Source of the DNA: Nitrosomonas sp.
GTDB taxonomy: Bacteria > Pseudomonadota > Gammaproteobacteria > Burkholderiales > Nitrosomonadaceae
Length of the DNA: 64,000 nt
Direction of reading: 5' to 3'
Assembly (NCBI RefSeq): GCF_019635155.1
Contig: NZ_JAHBZY010000019.1
Location: forward strand, 1-64,000
The position numbers were made by a program, and so were the translations under genes. The first letter of the stretch is position 1; the number at the start of each line of letters is the position of its first letter. Of the stretch, positions 18,351 to 26,781 are shown in pieces. Under the pieces are notes generated by a model, which was not told the origin of the DNA, made no database searches, and saw only the letters and a list, made by a program, of their open reading frames with translations.

Positions 18351-18797
18351 ATGACAACCATCACTTTTTTAGTTAATGGCAACACCGCAGCAGACAAACA
18401 ATCCAAAGTACGCGTCGATGTAACCGAGCGGCAGGACGGTTCACTGTTCTTTGAAGTCAAGCAGCATGGTTTTTCAATCAACCAACTGTACGGTGTTTAT
18501 TTCGATGTGACTGATAAATCTCTACTCAATACCCTCAGAGTCAACGAAGATTCCAATATCAAGTATGTCAGCAGCGAATCGGCTGCTGCGACGGGTACAC
18601 ACGGCACCGATCATGCGGTCACACGTAATGGCATCGGTCACAGTTTCATCCGCACTTACAATTTTATTCTCACAAGCGTCCAACGCAGACTTACTTTAGC
18701 TGATTTTGCAAATATCAAACTCGACTGCGCTAACGACAATACTGCATTCCAAGACGACGAGGATAGTCATCGCTGGTTGTACATGAGCTTGGCTTAA
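18351..18797 (+). CDS. Hypothetical 148-aa protein
   Basis: Starts at ATG 18351 behind a strong ribosome site (AAGGAGACAATC). No signal peptide or membrane segment. The sequence is beta-rich and polar: ITFLVNGNTAADKQSKVRVD, VTERQDGSLFFEVKQHGFSI, YGVYFDVTDKSLLNTLRV, and ends in HRWLYMSLA. The pattern of alternating hydrophobic residues suggests a beta-sandwich. I do not recognise the family. It precedes the chemoreceptor gene by 67 bp in the same direction, and the two may be cotranscribed. Confidence 0.6.
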   Translation: MTTITFLVNGNTAADKQSKVRVDVTERQDGSLFFEVKQHGFSINQLYGVYFDVTDKSLLNTLRVNEDSNIKYVSSESAAATGTHGTDHAVTRNGIGHSFIRTYNFILTSVQRRLTLADFANIKLDCANDNTAFQDDEDSHRWLYMSLA

Positions 18798-18864
18798 CAG
18801 CCTGTTAATGGCAGCGGATTATTTGAACTGAATATTAATAGAACTCAACAAGGGAGGCATTATC

Positions 18865-20397
18865 ATGAGAATCAACGAACCCGTAACCCAGCGTGATATG
18901 GGCATGAACAATGAAACCGAAATTATTTCAACGACCAACCTGAAGGGCATTCTGACATCCGCCAATGATGACTTCATCCGTATGAGCGGTTTTACCTGGG
19001 ATGAACTGAACGGCAAGAATCATAACATCATCCGTCATCCCGACATGCCGCCTGAAGCATTTGCCAACCTATGGGAAACTTTGAACAGTGACAAGCCGTG
19101 GATGGGCATCGTCAAAAACCGCAACAAATGCGGCGACCATTACTGGGTGGATGCTTTCGCCAGCGCACAATACGAAGACGGTCAAGTGATCGGTTACCAA
19201 TCGGTCCGGGTCAAACCGAAACAAGAATGGGTCGACCGTGCTGAGGCGCTGTATGCCAAAATCATGTCGAAAAAAACGGATTCCGACAAACGCCGTTCGA
19301 CGCTGAGCAGCGTAAAGCTGACACGTTTTCCACTGTCATTTACCAACCGGGTCGGTTTGAGCGTATCGAGCCTTTTCATCATACTGTTCACGATCCTGGC
19401 CGCTGCCGGGCAAATCGCGTGGACACCGGCATTGATGGGCGCCATCGCGGGAGCGGCGGTCAGTTATGCCACTGTATACACCTTATTGTCCGGACTACGC
19501 AAAATGGCCGCACGCTCCGAGAAAATCGCCAACGATGCGCTGACACGTTATATCTATACCGGCAGAACCGACGAAATCGGTCAAATAGAATACGCACTGA
19601 TCTTTATGAACGCTAAACTGCGCACCGCAATCGGGCGCGTCAAAGAATCATCATCCGTGCTAAATCATGTCGCATCTGAAATCGCAACCGGCAACATGCA
19701 CTTATCCGAACGCACCGAAAATCAGGCATCGAGTCTGGAAGAAACAGCATCCAGCATGGAGGAAATCACCTCTACCGTACAGCATAATGCCGACAATGCA
19801 CGCCAAGCCAATCAACTAGTACGTGATTCGCAACATTATGCGGAAAAAAGCGGTGCGGTGGTTACCAGTGCCATGCATGCGATGGCTGAGATCCACGACA
19901 GCAGCAAAGAAATTGCAGAGATCATCAATGTCATTGATGGCATTGCGTTCCAGACCAATCTGCTGGCACTCAATGCAGCCGTTGAAGCAGCCCGGGCAGG
20001 TGAACAAGGGCGCGGATTTGCGGTAGTCGCGAATGAAGTACGTAACCTGGCTGGCCGCAGCTCAGATTCTGCCAAACAGATCAAAGTATTGATTAACGAC
20101 AGCGTGGCCAAAGTGGAGAAAGGTACTAGCTTGGTTAACGAATCCGGTGAAGCACTCAGAATGATCACCGAGAGCGTCAAAAAGGTTTCCGATATCGTGG
20201 CCGAAATCTCCGAATCCTGCCAAGAGCAAGCCAACGGCATCGGGCAGATCAATCAGGCGGTATCGCAGATCGATGAAACCACGCAACAAAATGCCGCACT
20301 GGTCGAAGAATCAGCCGCTGCAAGTGAAGCAATGTCACAAAAAGTCAAATTGCTTGCCGGTTTGGCGTATCAGTTCAAGCAAGAGAATGCCCATTAA
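18865..20397 (+). CDS. Aer-like methyl-accepting chemotaxis protein with PAS sensor
   Basis: A 510-aa receptor. The N-terminal PAS domain (LKGILTSANDDFIRMSGFTW, KNHNIIRHPDMPPEAFANLW, YWVDAFASAQYEDGQVIGYQ) is of the Aer type that binds FAD and senses redox state. Two hydrophobic stretches near residues 165-210 form a membrane hairpin, then a HAMP-like segment and the cytoplasmic signalling domain with the invariant hairpin tip EAARAGEQGRGFAVVANEVR near residue 375. The length equals that of E. coli Aer (506 aa). Candidate methylation region: NQASSLEETASSMEEITST. It should steer swimming by energy or oxygen level through CheW and CheA, none of which is in this window. AGGGAGG precedes the start. 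Confidence 0.9.
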   Translation: MRINEPVTQRDMGMNNETEIISTTNLKGILTSANDDFIRMSGFTWDELNGKNHNIIRHPDMPPEAFANLWETLNSDKPWMGIVKNRNKCGDHYWVDAFASAQYEDGQVIGYQSVRVKPKQEWVDRAEALYAKIMSKKTDSDKRRSTLSSVKLTRFPLSFTNRVGLSVSSLFIILFTILAAAGQIAWTPALMGAIAGAAVSYATVYTLLSGLRKMAARSEKIANDALTRYIYTGRTDEIGQIEYALIFMNAKLRTAIGRVKESSSVLNHVASEIATGNMHLSERTENQASSLEETASSMEEITSTVQHNADNARQANQLVRDSQHYAEKSGAVVTSAMHAMAEIHDSSKEIAEIINVIDGIAFQTNLLALNAAVEAARAGEQGRGFAVVANEVRNLAGRSSDSAKQIKVLINDSVAKVEKGTSLVNESGEALRMITESVKKVSDIVAEISESCQEQANGIGQINQAVSQIDETTQQNAALVEESAAASEAMSQKVKLLAGLAYQFKQENAH

Positions 20398-20427
20398 ATT
20401 AGAAAAGATTCAACCGGGCTAACATAG

Positions 20428-20466
20428 CAGGCTTTTGGCAAGTCAACAGCGCTTGTCAAAAGCCTG
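20428..20466 (+). terminator. Long hairpin downstream of the chemoreceptor gene
   Basis: CAGGCTTTTGGCAAG at 20428-20442 pairs with CTTGTCAAAAGCCTG at 20452-20466: a 15-bp stem with one G-T pair. It lies 30 bp after the stop of the chemoreceptor gene. Only a weak T-run follows (TTCCTCCTG). Confidence 0.55.
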
Positions 20467-20553
20467 TTCCTCCTGTTGATAGAAGTATCACTCAGCGTAT
20501 AAAACTAATTGAAGAGAAGCAGTGCCAGTAGCATCGTTATGCTCCTCGGCTAG

Positions 20554-20667
20554 CCAGGTACTTCGATCAATTTGATAGCCTGGTGGAATTTTCCATCACC
20601 TACCACAACGGATAAAACCAAAATATTTTGCCACATCAAAATACTATCGGATCAATTTGATAGTATT
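20554..20667. repeat. Two hairpins with the same GATCAATTTGATAG core but different stems
   Basis: GATCAATTTGATAG occurs at 20565-20578 and 20650-20663. The first is enclosed by CCAGG/CCTGG (20554-20583), the second by AATACTATC/GATAGTATT (20640-20667). The core contains the 11-base palindrome ATCAA-T-TTGAT. The 449-bp gap 20398-20846 holds no gene but four hairpins in all. Confidence 0.5.
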
Positions 20668-20671
20668 TTTT
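20640..20671 (+). terminator. Candidate Rho-independent terminator in the 20.4-20.8 kb gap
   Basis: AATACTATC (20640-20648) and GATAGTATT (20659-20667) form a perfect 9-bp stem followed by a T-run and then TGAGAT. The stem is AT-rich, so termination would be moderate. It may end the chemoreceptor transcript or act in the leader of the gene at 20847. Confidence 0.45.
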
Positions 20672-20796
20672 GAGATACAGTGTGAAATGTCACATTGTCG
20701 CTCGGTTAATTCTGTTAAGCTAATTTTGCAGTGGTTGGTAAATACGACAATCAACTGCGTTTCAATCTGTCATTTGCTCCAAATTCTGATTCTCTA

Positions 20797-20818
20797 CAGG
20801 CTATTAATCGATAGCCTG
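20797..20818 (+). promoter_or_regulatory. 5'-leader hairpin just upstream of the 741-aa gene
   Basis: CAGGCTAT-TAATCG-ATAGCCTG is a perfect 8-bp stem with a 6-base loop, ending about 28 bases before the ATG and shortly before the ribosome site AAGGAG. It could stabilise the mRNA or modulate translation. Confidence 0.4.
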
Positions 20819-20846
20819 CCCACATTATTCTGATAAGGAGAACATC

Positions 20847-23072
20847 ATGGCCATAAAAGACAATCCCAGATTCTACGATCTTGCCGTCATTACCGAATTA
20901 GTTGACGTTACAAGCGACAGCAAACCACCGGAAGTTTTTGCGTATGCATTCTCGGCGGATGGGCGGATGCTGACATCCGCGCCGGTTAAAGATGGCAGTA
21001 AAGCGTCATTGCGCGTGCCCGTGATGGCAAATAAAGACCGGGTGCGCATCCTGATCGGTCCGGCATCCGAAGAAAAAGAAGTCGGGTACGATGATTTGAT
21101 GCGCCGCGGTGCACAGCAACAGTTTTTATTGGTCGACCCCAAAACTCCAATCAAGGAAGTAAGGTTCCGCGTATTCCCGGATATTTGGCGTTGCTGGTTA
21201 CTTCATGCTTGTTTCGTGCGCGGAAAATTGATGAAACGAATTACCGTTGGCGGTACCGTCGTCGAGTATCCGGTGTGCAATGCGACCGTCGAGGTTTTTG
21301 AAGTCGATCCATTGCATATCCTGATTCCAAAGCTGCCGGATGCCGTGATCGACCGGTTGCGCGATGTGATCGTTCATCCGCGCCCATGGCCGTCAGTTGC
21401 CGATCTCCCTCGAATTCCCGAGCCATTCCCGTGGCCAGGCCCAGGACCCGATCCGGCACCGTTTGAGCGGCGCATGATGATGGCGGCCGCCGGCCCTGTG
21501 CAAGCAACCGTTCCGGCGGAAGATACCGCCGATGCCTTCGATCAAATCGCAAATGCGACGGAATTGAAATATATCGCCCAAGCCGGCAGCCGGCTGCAAT
21601 TTCAGCAAGCATTGATCGACAATGCGTTCATTATCCGCCCTCTGCTCTGCCGATTTTTTCCACTGTTGGTTACCAAGCAGAAAGTCGCTACTGCGACCAC
21701 GGACGCTTGCGGGAATTTTCAAACGGTGTTTTTCCGGGGCTGCAACGATACCGACATTCCCGATCTCTATTTCAAAGCGCGCCAGCGTTTATTCGGCTTC
21801 TTGGACGTGACGATTTACGAACCCAAACCGGTCTCGTGCCATACGCATTGGGATTACGTCTGCGGCACCGAAGTCACGTTGTACACCACGCATCCTTTGG
21901 CGCAAATTTGTTCACCTTGTCCGCCGGTGATCGGTCCCGCCAATTGGGTGGCGTTTCTTGCCATCGGCGCGCATGCGTTAAGCCACATTTACGGAACCGC
22001 ACCGGCGCTGCAAGGCAGTACCGACGACAGTAATCGCGGCTTGACCGATAGCGGCGCGCCGTGGGGTGGATTACTGCGGCCGCGGCTGGAGTTTTCCAAT
22101 GCATTGGAAGCACTCGGCGTGAAGTATTACCGGATTTTCTGGCGCAAGGGCGATAGCGGTGATTTCGCGCCGCTGAGCAGCGCGGTTTATCATTACTACC
22201 GCCACGATGTGAATACGCCGACCGGACCGATGCCCGCATGGACACCGTATCTGCTCGGACCTAAAAATGCCGATGACGGCGCCGGCCATATGGTGCCCGA
22301 TTTGTTTGAAATCCCCTATCCATCGGTTGCGCCCGAAGGCGTTTGGGATGCGCCGCCGCATATCAGCGAGATCGTCGAGCATTTCACCAATGCAAAATTC
22401 CCGACGCAGGAATTGGCGGCGGGTATGACGTACGATGACAATGGCAATACCATAGGAACGGATAACAGCGGCAAGTATCAACTCAAGCTGGATTTGTTCA
22501 ATGCTAATGGTCAACAGGTCAACATTGCAGCATTAGGTATCCAGTATGTGGTGCCGGATGTACCCGATCTTACCGGCACCATTTATACCACCGCCGCAGC
22601 ACCGCTCGGTTTGGTCGTTGGCAACAGTATGATTGTTGCGTTACACGTCGATAATAATCACTGCTTTGCCAATATTGATGCGCCAACCATCGGGGCTTTA
22701 GCAGCGGATCCATGCTGCGGTGTGTTAAGTTATACCGCCAGCGACTCTGTGACGATGACATGGCAGGCCAAGCATCCGCATGGATTCGCACGCTACCACT
22801 TCGGCGTGGTTCGCGGTGTTAATTCCGTGTTGCAGTTGCCTTCCCCCGGCGGTTGGGATCCAGTCGGCGGCGGTTCGTTCTCAATCTCCCGGACAGTATC
22901 GAATTTGCTGAACGACAACTTGCCGCCGGGCTGCCCGGTCGATGGTTGCCCGGTCGCCGGCTTCAGCGAAAATCTTTATGTGGATGCGATGGCAACCGAT
23001 GGCTGGAGCAGCGAACTCGGCTATGATGCCAGCGCGGTTCGCGCGTTTGTGCTGTCGAAAGCACCGGTTTAA
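20847..23072 (+). CDS. Large 741-aa protein of unknown function
   Basis: Starts at ATG 20847 with AAGGAG. No signal peptide and no membrane segment is visible although the protein is rich in cysteine and proline. Regions in order: a beta-rich start (LAVITELVDVTSDSKPPEVF), a stretch FRVFPDIWRCWLLHACFVRG followed by VVEYPVCNATVEVFEVDPLH that resembles a carboxypeptidase-regulatory or transthyretin-like beta domain, a proline-rich linker (PFPWPGPGPDPAPF), a second beta domain (TTDACGNFQTVFFRGCNDTD) and a long C-terminal part with YNDxNG-like segments and CPVDGCPVAG. The pattern of prealbumin-like modules suggests a surface or matrix protein, but secretion would need a non-Sec route. I do not recognise a family; the call is deliberately unspecific. 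Confidence 0.6.
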   Translation: MAIKDNPRFYDLAVITELVDVTSDSKPPEVFAYAFSADGRMLTSAPVKDGSKASLRVPVMANKDRVRILIGPASEEKEVGYDDLMRRGAQQQFLLVDPKTPIKEVRFRVFPDIWRCWLLHACFVRGKLMKRITVGGTVVEYPVCNATVEVFEVDPLHILIPKLPDAVIDRLRDVIVHPRPWPSVADLPRIPEPFPWPGPGPDPAPFERRMMMAAAGPVQATVPAEDTADAFDQIANATELKYIAQAGSRLQFQQALIDNAFIIRPLLCRFFPLLVTKQKVATATTDACGNFQTVFFRGCNDTDIPDLYFKARQRLFGFLDVTIYEPKPVSCHTHWDYVCGTEVTLYTTHPLAQICSPCPPVIGPANWVAFLAIGAHALSHIYGTAPALQGSTDDSNRGLTDSGAPWGGLLRPRLEFSNALEALGVKYYRIFWRKGDSGDFAPLSSAVYHYYRHDVNTPTGPMPAWTPYLLGPKNADDGAGHMVPDLFEIPYPSVAPEGVWDAPPHISEIVEHFTNAKFPTQELAAGMTYDDNGNTIGTDNSGKYQLKLDLFNANGQQVNIAALGIQYVVPDVPDLTGTIYTTAAAPLGLVVGNSMIVALHVDNNHCFANIDAPTIGALAADPCCGVLSYTASDSVTMTWQAKHPHGFARYHFGVVRGVNSVLQLPSPGGWDPVGGGSFSISRTVSNLLNDNLPPGCPVDGCPVAGFSENLYVDAMATDGWSSELGYDASAVRAFVLSKAPV

Positions 23073-23084
23073 CACAAAAAATAA

Positions 23085-23112
23085 GGGGCTGTAGTAAACT
23101 CGCTACAGCCCC
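23085..23112. terminator. Hairpin behind the 741-aa gene
   Basis: GGGGCTGTAG and CTACAGCCCC form a perfect 10-bp stem with an 8-base loop 13 bp after the stop. On the plus strand no T-run follows, but on the minus strand TTATTTTTTG does, so it may terminate transcription from both sides. Confidence 0.6.
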
Positions 23113-23281
23113 GAATTGTAGACAATTCGAGAAAAATAATAGGAAAGTTGCGGCAAACTTACACACTCCAACAAACAATCAATAAAGCCTGAAGAAAGAA
23201 GGTTTATTGCCCCGCGCTGTGTGGCGAGGCTGTTTATTGAAATACTAGGACTTAAGAGAAATTAAGCAACTGCTTTATTGC

Positions 23282-23395
23282 CTAGGAAAAATACATCGAC
23301 ACAAAAATCAAAGCCACTGCTACCGCACCAATGACTACTAAATTAATACCTAATTTTTTAAACGCTACAACATCGACTTCCTCTAACATATTCAT
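23282..23395 (-). CDS. 37-aa single-pass membrane peptide
   Basis: A short frame from ATG 23395 to TAG 23282-23284 with an exceptionally good ribosome site (GGAGGAAATT then ATG). It reads MNMLEEVDVVAFKKLGINLV and continues VIGAVAVALIFVSMYFS: an acidic/basic cytoplasmic start and one membrane helix. It is the only gene-like signal in 23113-23552. A CAATAAA/TTTATTG hairpin lies downstream. Peptides of this kind often are small subunits or regulators of membrane complexes, but no partner is indicated by the neighbours. Confidence 0.55.
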   Translation of the reverse strand: MNMLEEVDVVAFKKLGINLVVIGAVAVALIFVSMYFS

Positions 23396-23552
23396 AATTT
23401 CCTCCAATAAAAAGCTCTAGTGGAGTATGAATTCTGAATCAAAACAAACCTAAATTTATTGATATAGATCAAAAAATATCAAATTGATTCTGATGGTTAT
23501 TTTCGTATACCTCACATACGCAACTTCGATGCCCTGTACCATTAAACCGCAG

Positions 23553-24332
23553 TTACTTCAGATTCCGGCTTTTCTTGATTAAATCGTAGGCGATTTGAAC
23601 TTCCTGGGCTCGCTCGGTTGCGACCGCGACCATGTCTTCCGGCACCCCCTGCCCCATCAATTTGTCCGGGTGATATTGGCTCATCAATTTGCGGTAGGCG
23701 CGTTTAACTTCTTCGTCAGTGCTGTCGCTACCAACCCCCAGCGCCCGGTAAGCATCCTCCAGCGCATTCACGGAATCGGCACCGCCACCGGCAGCGAAAT
23801 GCATTTGATTCAACACCATGTCGAGCAGTTGCTCGAACGCTCCCGGGGGATAACCCAGGCGACTGGCGATGATTCGCAGCAATTCCTCTTCCTCAGCATT
23901 TAAGTGACCGTCGGATAATGCCATGATGATCAGATACACGAGCAGCATTTGCTTCAGATCCGGCGAATGCCCGCAAGCCGCTAAAAATTGGCTGAGTTGC
24001 GGCTGAAGATCGTAATCCTTGGCTGCGCCTTGCTTGAATAACGCGATCGCTTGCAGCCGGTGTTCACGTGTCATGCGCAGCTTTTGCATAAACTGTTCGA
24101 CATGCGAAACTTCGCTTTCGGAAACACGGCCATCCGCCTTGGCCAATTTTCCCATCAGAATAAATACTGTTTCCAGAAAAACCGATTGGCGGCGCGCCGC
24201 ATTGAATGGATTGACTCCGCCGGGACCATAAGCCAATAGCCGGTCGATGAAACTGCCGCCGATCAGGCCGAGAATCAAGCCTATAAAACCCAGCACCAGA
24301 AATCCGGAAAGTGCGCCCAGTATCTTAAACAC
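23553..24332 (-). CDS. djlA: DjlA-type membrane-anchored J-domain co-chaperone
   Basis: A 259-aa protein with an N-terminal membrane segment (LSGFLVLGFIGLILGLIGGS), a TerB/DjlA-type helical middle domain with acidic repeats (MGKLAKADGRVSESEVSHVE and MALSDGHLNAEEEELLRIIA) and a C-terminal J domain with the HPD motif (RKLMSQYHPDKLMGQG). The layout and length match E. coli DjlA, which stimulates DnaK ATPase at the inner membrane. It stands 90 bp downstream of the bolA-type gene in the same direction and may have its own promoter. Confidence 0.9.
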   Translation of the reverse strand: MFKILGALSGFLVLGFIGLILGLIGGSFIDRLLAYGPGGVNPFNAARRQSVFLETVFILMGKLAKADGRVSESEVSHVEQFMQKLRMTREHRLQAIALFKQGAAKDYDLQPQLSQFLAACGHSPDLKQMLLVYLIIMALSDGHLNAEEEELLRIIASRLGYPPGAFEQLLDMVLNQMHFAAGGGADSVNALEDAYRALGVGSDSTDEEVKRAYRKLMSQYHPDKLMGQGVPEDMVAVATERAQEVQIAYDLIKKSRNLK

Positions 24333-24421
24333 GATTAACCCGGATTAGCGATAAAGCGATCATAGTAAATTGACTACAAAATCAATATACGAGCTTGTAC
24401 TTTCGGCTGCAGCAAATGCGA

Positions 24422-24667
24422 TCATTGTGTTTGTTCCGCCCATTGTTCCGGGGTCAGTGTTTTCATTGACAGTGCGTGAATCTCCTGCTTCATCCGGTCT
24501 CCCAATGACTTGTAAACCAATTGATGCTGCTGAATCATGCTCTTTCCTTGAAAGTGCGTGCTGACAATCAGTGCGTGAAAGTGATGACCGTCGTCGCCTT
24601 CGACCTGTACGTGTTCACAAGGCAACGAAGATTCGATATAGGTTTTTACATTCTCTGCGGTCAGCAT
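24422..24667 (-). CDS. ibaG: BolA/IbaG-family protein
   Basis: An 81-aa class II KH-like protein: MLTAENVKTYIESSLPCEHV, QVEGDDGHHFHALIVSTHFQ, GKSMIQQHQLVYKSLGDRMK and EIHALSMKTLTP. BolA and IbaG proteins bind monothiol glutaredoxins through an Fe-S cluster and affect acid response and envelope shape. The place directly behind the mla genes and an ABC exporter fits the IbaG (YrbA) branch, which in E. coli also follows mlaB. The fallback is a generic BolA-like call. Confidence 0.85.
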   Translation of the reverse strand: MLTAENVKTYIESSLPCEHVQVEGDDGHHFHALIVSTHFQGKSMIQQHQLVYKSLGDRMKQEIHALSMKTLTPEQWAEQTQ

Positions 24668-24712
24668 GGTTGTTCTCCTTTTGTGTGGTTTGCAGGCAAA
24701 ATGACCCGCCGG

Positions 24713-25468
24713 TTAATGTCGTAATTTGTAGCCGGTTCTAAGCATCCGTATCGCCAGCATGGAAATGATCATCAGGCATGATGCCACAATCAACAAACTA
24801 ATATAAGGTGAGATATCCGAAACGCCCAGGAAACCGTAACGGAAACCGTCGATCATATAAAAGAACGGATTGAGATGCGACAAGTATTGCCAGCCGGATG
24901 GCAATGAATGGATGGTATAAAACACCCCCGATAGAAATGTCAGCGGCATGATGATGAAATTTTGGAAAGCAGCCAGTTGATCGAATTTATCCGCCCAGAT
25001 TCCTGCGATCAATCCGAGCACGGCAAGAATCCCGCTGCCAAGCAACACGAAAATGATTGACCAAATTGGAAGTTGCAGCGGAATATCAAAAAACACCCAG
25101 GTAACGATATATACACCCAAGCCGACCAGAATGCCTCTGACCACCGAAGCGAGAACATAGGCTAGAAAAATCGTGTGATACGACAGCGGCGACAACAGGA
25201 TAAACACGATATTACCGCTGATTTTCGATTGAATCATGCTGGACGATGAATTGGCAAAGGCATTCTGAATAATTGCCATCATCACTAAACCGGGAATCAG
25301 AAAATGCGTGTAGGCAATGTCCGGATATACTTCCACATGCGCTTCCAATACGTGAAAGAACACCAGCAAATACAATAGTGTCGACACCATCGGAGCAAGG
25401 ATGGTCTGGAAGCCGACTTTCCAGAAGCGCAATAACTCCTTGTAAAACAGTGTGAAAAATCCCGTCAT
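24713..25468 (-). CDS. ABC-2 type exporter permease (YadH-like)
   Basis: A 251-aa integral membrane protein with about six hydrophobic helices (FQTILAPMVSTLLYLLVFFH, GILVGLGVYIVTWVFFDIPL, LPIWSIIFVLLGSGILAVLG) and the ABC-2 permease motif LTFLSGVFYTIHSLPSGWQY. It overlaps the ATPase gene by 4 bases (ATGA), so the two form one transporter. E. coli YadGH is the closest familiar pair; substrates are unknown, and family members export drugs or polysaccharides. Confidence 0.87.
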   Translation of the reverse strand: MTGFFTLFYKELLRFWKVGFQTILAPMVSTLLYLLVFFHVLEAHVEVYPDIAYTHFLIPGLVMMAIIQNAFANSSSSMIQSKISGNIVFILLSPLSYHTIFLAYVLASVVRGILVGLGVYIVTWVFFDIPLQLPIWSIIFVLLGSGILAVLGLIAGIWADKFDQLAAFQNFIIMPLTFLSGVFYTIHSLPSGWQYLSHLNPFFYMIDGFRYGFLGVSDISPYISLLIVASCLMIISMLAIRMLRTGYKLRH

Positions 25469-26379
25469 TTCGTTAAATTATTATTCTTCATGATGTTGAT
25501 AAACACATCTTCGAGATCCGGCTGTTGCAAGTGCATTTCGACGATTTCGATATTCGCGGCACGTAACGCCGCCAACACGGATTCGATGTGCACGTAATGA
25601 TCGATGCGCAATTCATGAATCCCATCCTCATGTTTCGACAAGCGATCTTGCAATCCTTCCGGCAAAGTATCCGGTGACAATCGCAATCGCAACGAGTTGC
25701 CGGCTGTCATTTGGCCAATCAAATTATGCGTGTTATCGAGCGCCACAATCCGGCCTTGCTTCAGCATCGCCACCCGGTTGCATAATGTTTCCGCTTCTTC
25801 CAGATAATGCGTAGTCAATACGATGGTATGCCCATCACGGTTGAGCTGCTTGATGAATTCCCACAATGTCTGACGCAATTCCACGTCGACACCGGCGGTC
25901 GGCTCGTCCAGAATGATCACCGGTGGTTTATGCACCAACGCTTGCGCCACCAGCACACGGCGTTTCATACCGCCGGACAAAGCACGCATATTGGCATGCG
26001 CTTTATCGCTCAGATCAAGGCGTTCGATAATCTCATCGACCCACCGGCCATTATTGCGAAGTCCATAATAACCGGATTGAATCAGCAAAATTTCTCGTAC
26101 CGTAAAAAACGGATCGAACACCAATTCCTGTGGGACGATCCCCAGATTCAATCGTGCTTGCTGGTAATCGCTCAATACATCATGCCCCATGACTTGCACA
26201 ACCCCGTTATCTGCCAGCGACAAACCGGCAATGATATTGATCAGCGTAGTTTTTCCGGCACCGTTAGGGCCCAGTAATGCAAAAAACTCTCCGGGGTAAA
26301 TGCTTAGACTAACGTCAGCTAGCGCATGAATTTGGCCGAAATGCTTGCTGACATGTTGAACTTCAAGTGCGGGTAACAT
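25465..26379 (-). CDS. ABC-2 type exporter ATPase (YadG-like)
   Basis: A 304-aa ATPase with Walker A GPNGAGKTT, Q-loop (GIVPQELVF), signature ALSGGMKRRVLVAQAL, Walker B VIILDEPTAGVD and the switch His (VLTTHYLEE). The roughly 80 C-terminal residues match the CcmA/DrrA-type extension. It is encoded directly before its permease and 54 bp after mlaB. A 15-base palindrome lies in that gap. The association with mla genes is conserved in betaproteobacteria, as far as I recall, and suggests a joint envelope role. Confidence 0.9.
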   Translation of the reverse strand: MLPALEVQHVSKHFGQIHALADVSLSIYPGEFFALLGPNGAGKTTLINIIAGLSLADNGVVQVMGHDVLSDYQQARLNLGIVPQELVFDPFFTVREILLIQSGYYGLRNNGRWVDEIIERLDLSDKAHANMRALSGGMKRRVLVAQALVHKPPVIILDEPTAGVDVELRQTLWEFIKQLNRDGHTIVLTTHYLEEAETLCNRVAMLKQGRIVALDNTHNLIGQMTAGNSLRLRLSPDTLPEGLQDRLSKHEDGIHELRIDHYVHIESVLAALRAANIEIVEMHLQQPDLEDVFINIMKNNNLTK

Positions 26380-26412
26380 CAGAATCAGTCGAAGAAGCTT
26401 TTTACTAAGAAT

Positions 26413-26429
26413 CGTAACCGGCGGTTACG
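26413..26429. repeat. Palindrome between mlaB and the ABC ATPase gene
   Basis: CGTAACCG-G-CGGTTACG is a perfect 8-bp inverted repeat with a single-base centre. It lies in the 54-bp gap of the operon. It may be a weak attenuator or processing site; no T-run follows. Confidence 0.3.
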
Positions 26430-26432
26430 TGA

Positions 26433-26777
26433 TCAGGCTGCACCGAATTCCGAGGCGTGATCGCGTGAAACCGGAAACAGCTCCATGACTCCGTATAGTT
26501 GAATGAGGCTTTTGAGACTCTCGGACATATGAATAAACTGCAGTGACCGCTTTGTTTTTTGGGCGGCTCGTTGCCATTCCAACAGCATGCTGATGATCGT
26601 GGAATCTACATCGGTCACTCCCTCTAAATCAACCATGAGCGATTGATTCCCAAATAATGCAACCCCTTGGCGGGTCAACCGCACGACATGATCAATCGTA
26701 ACCGGTCCCTGCAAAACGATGCAATCACCTTCGCGCATAATGGTAGGAACCGGCATTTTCAAGTCGTTCATCGGCAT
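26433..26777 (-). CDS. mlaB: STAS-domain protein of the Mla phospholipid transporter
   Basis: A 114-aa STAS protein: DCIVLQGPVTIDHVVRLTRQ, SLMVDLEGVTDVDSTIISML, and LEWQRAAQKTKRSLQFIHMS. The segment VDSTIISML corresponds to the helix bearing the conserved Ser/Thr of anti-sigma-antagonist-like folds. In the Mla complex MlaB binds MlaF in the cytoplasm and stabilises it. It follows mlaC after only 4 bp. Confidence 0.85.
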   Translation of the reverse strand: MPMNDLKMPVPTIMREGDCIVLQGPVTIDHVVRLTRQGVALFGNQSLMVDLEGVTDVDSTIISMLLEWQRAAQKTKRSLQFIHMSESLKSLIQLYGVMELFPVSRDHASEFGAA

Positions 26778-26781
26778 TAAT

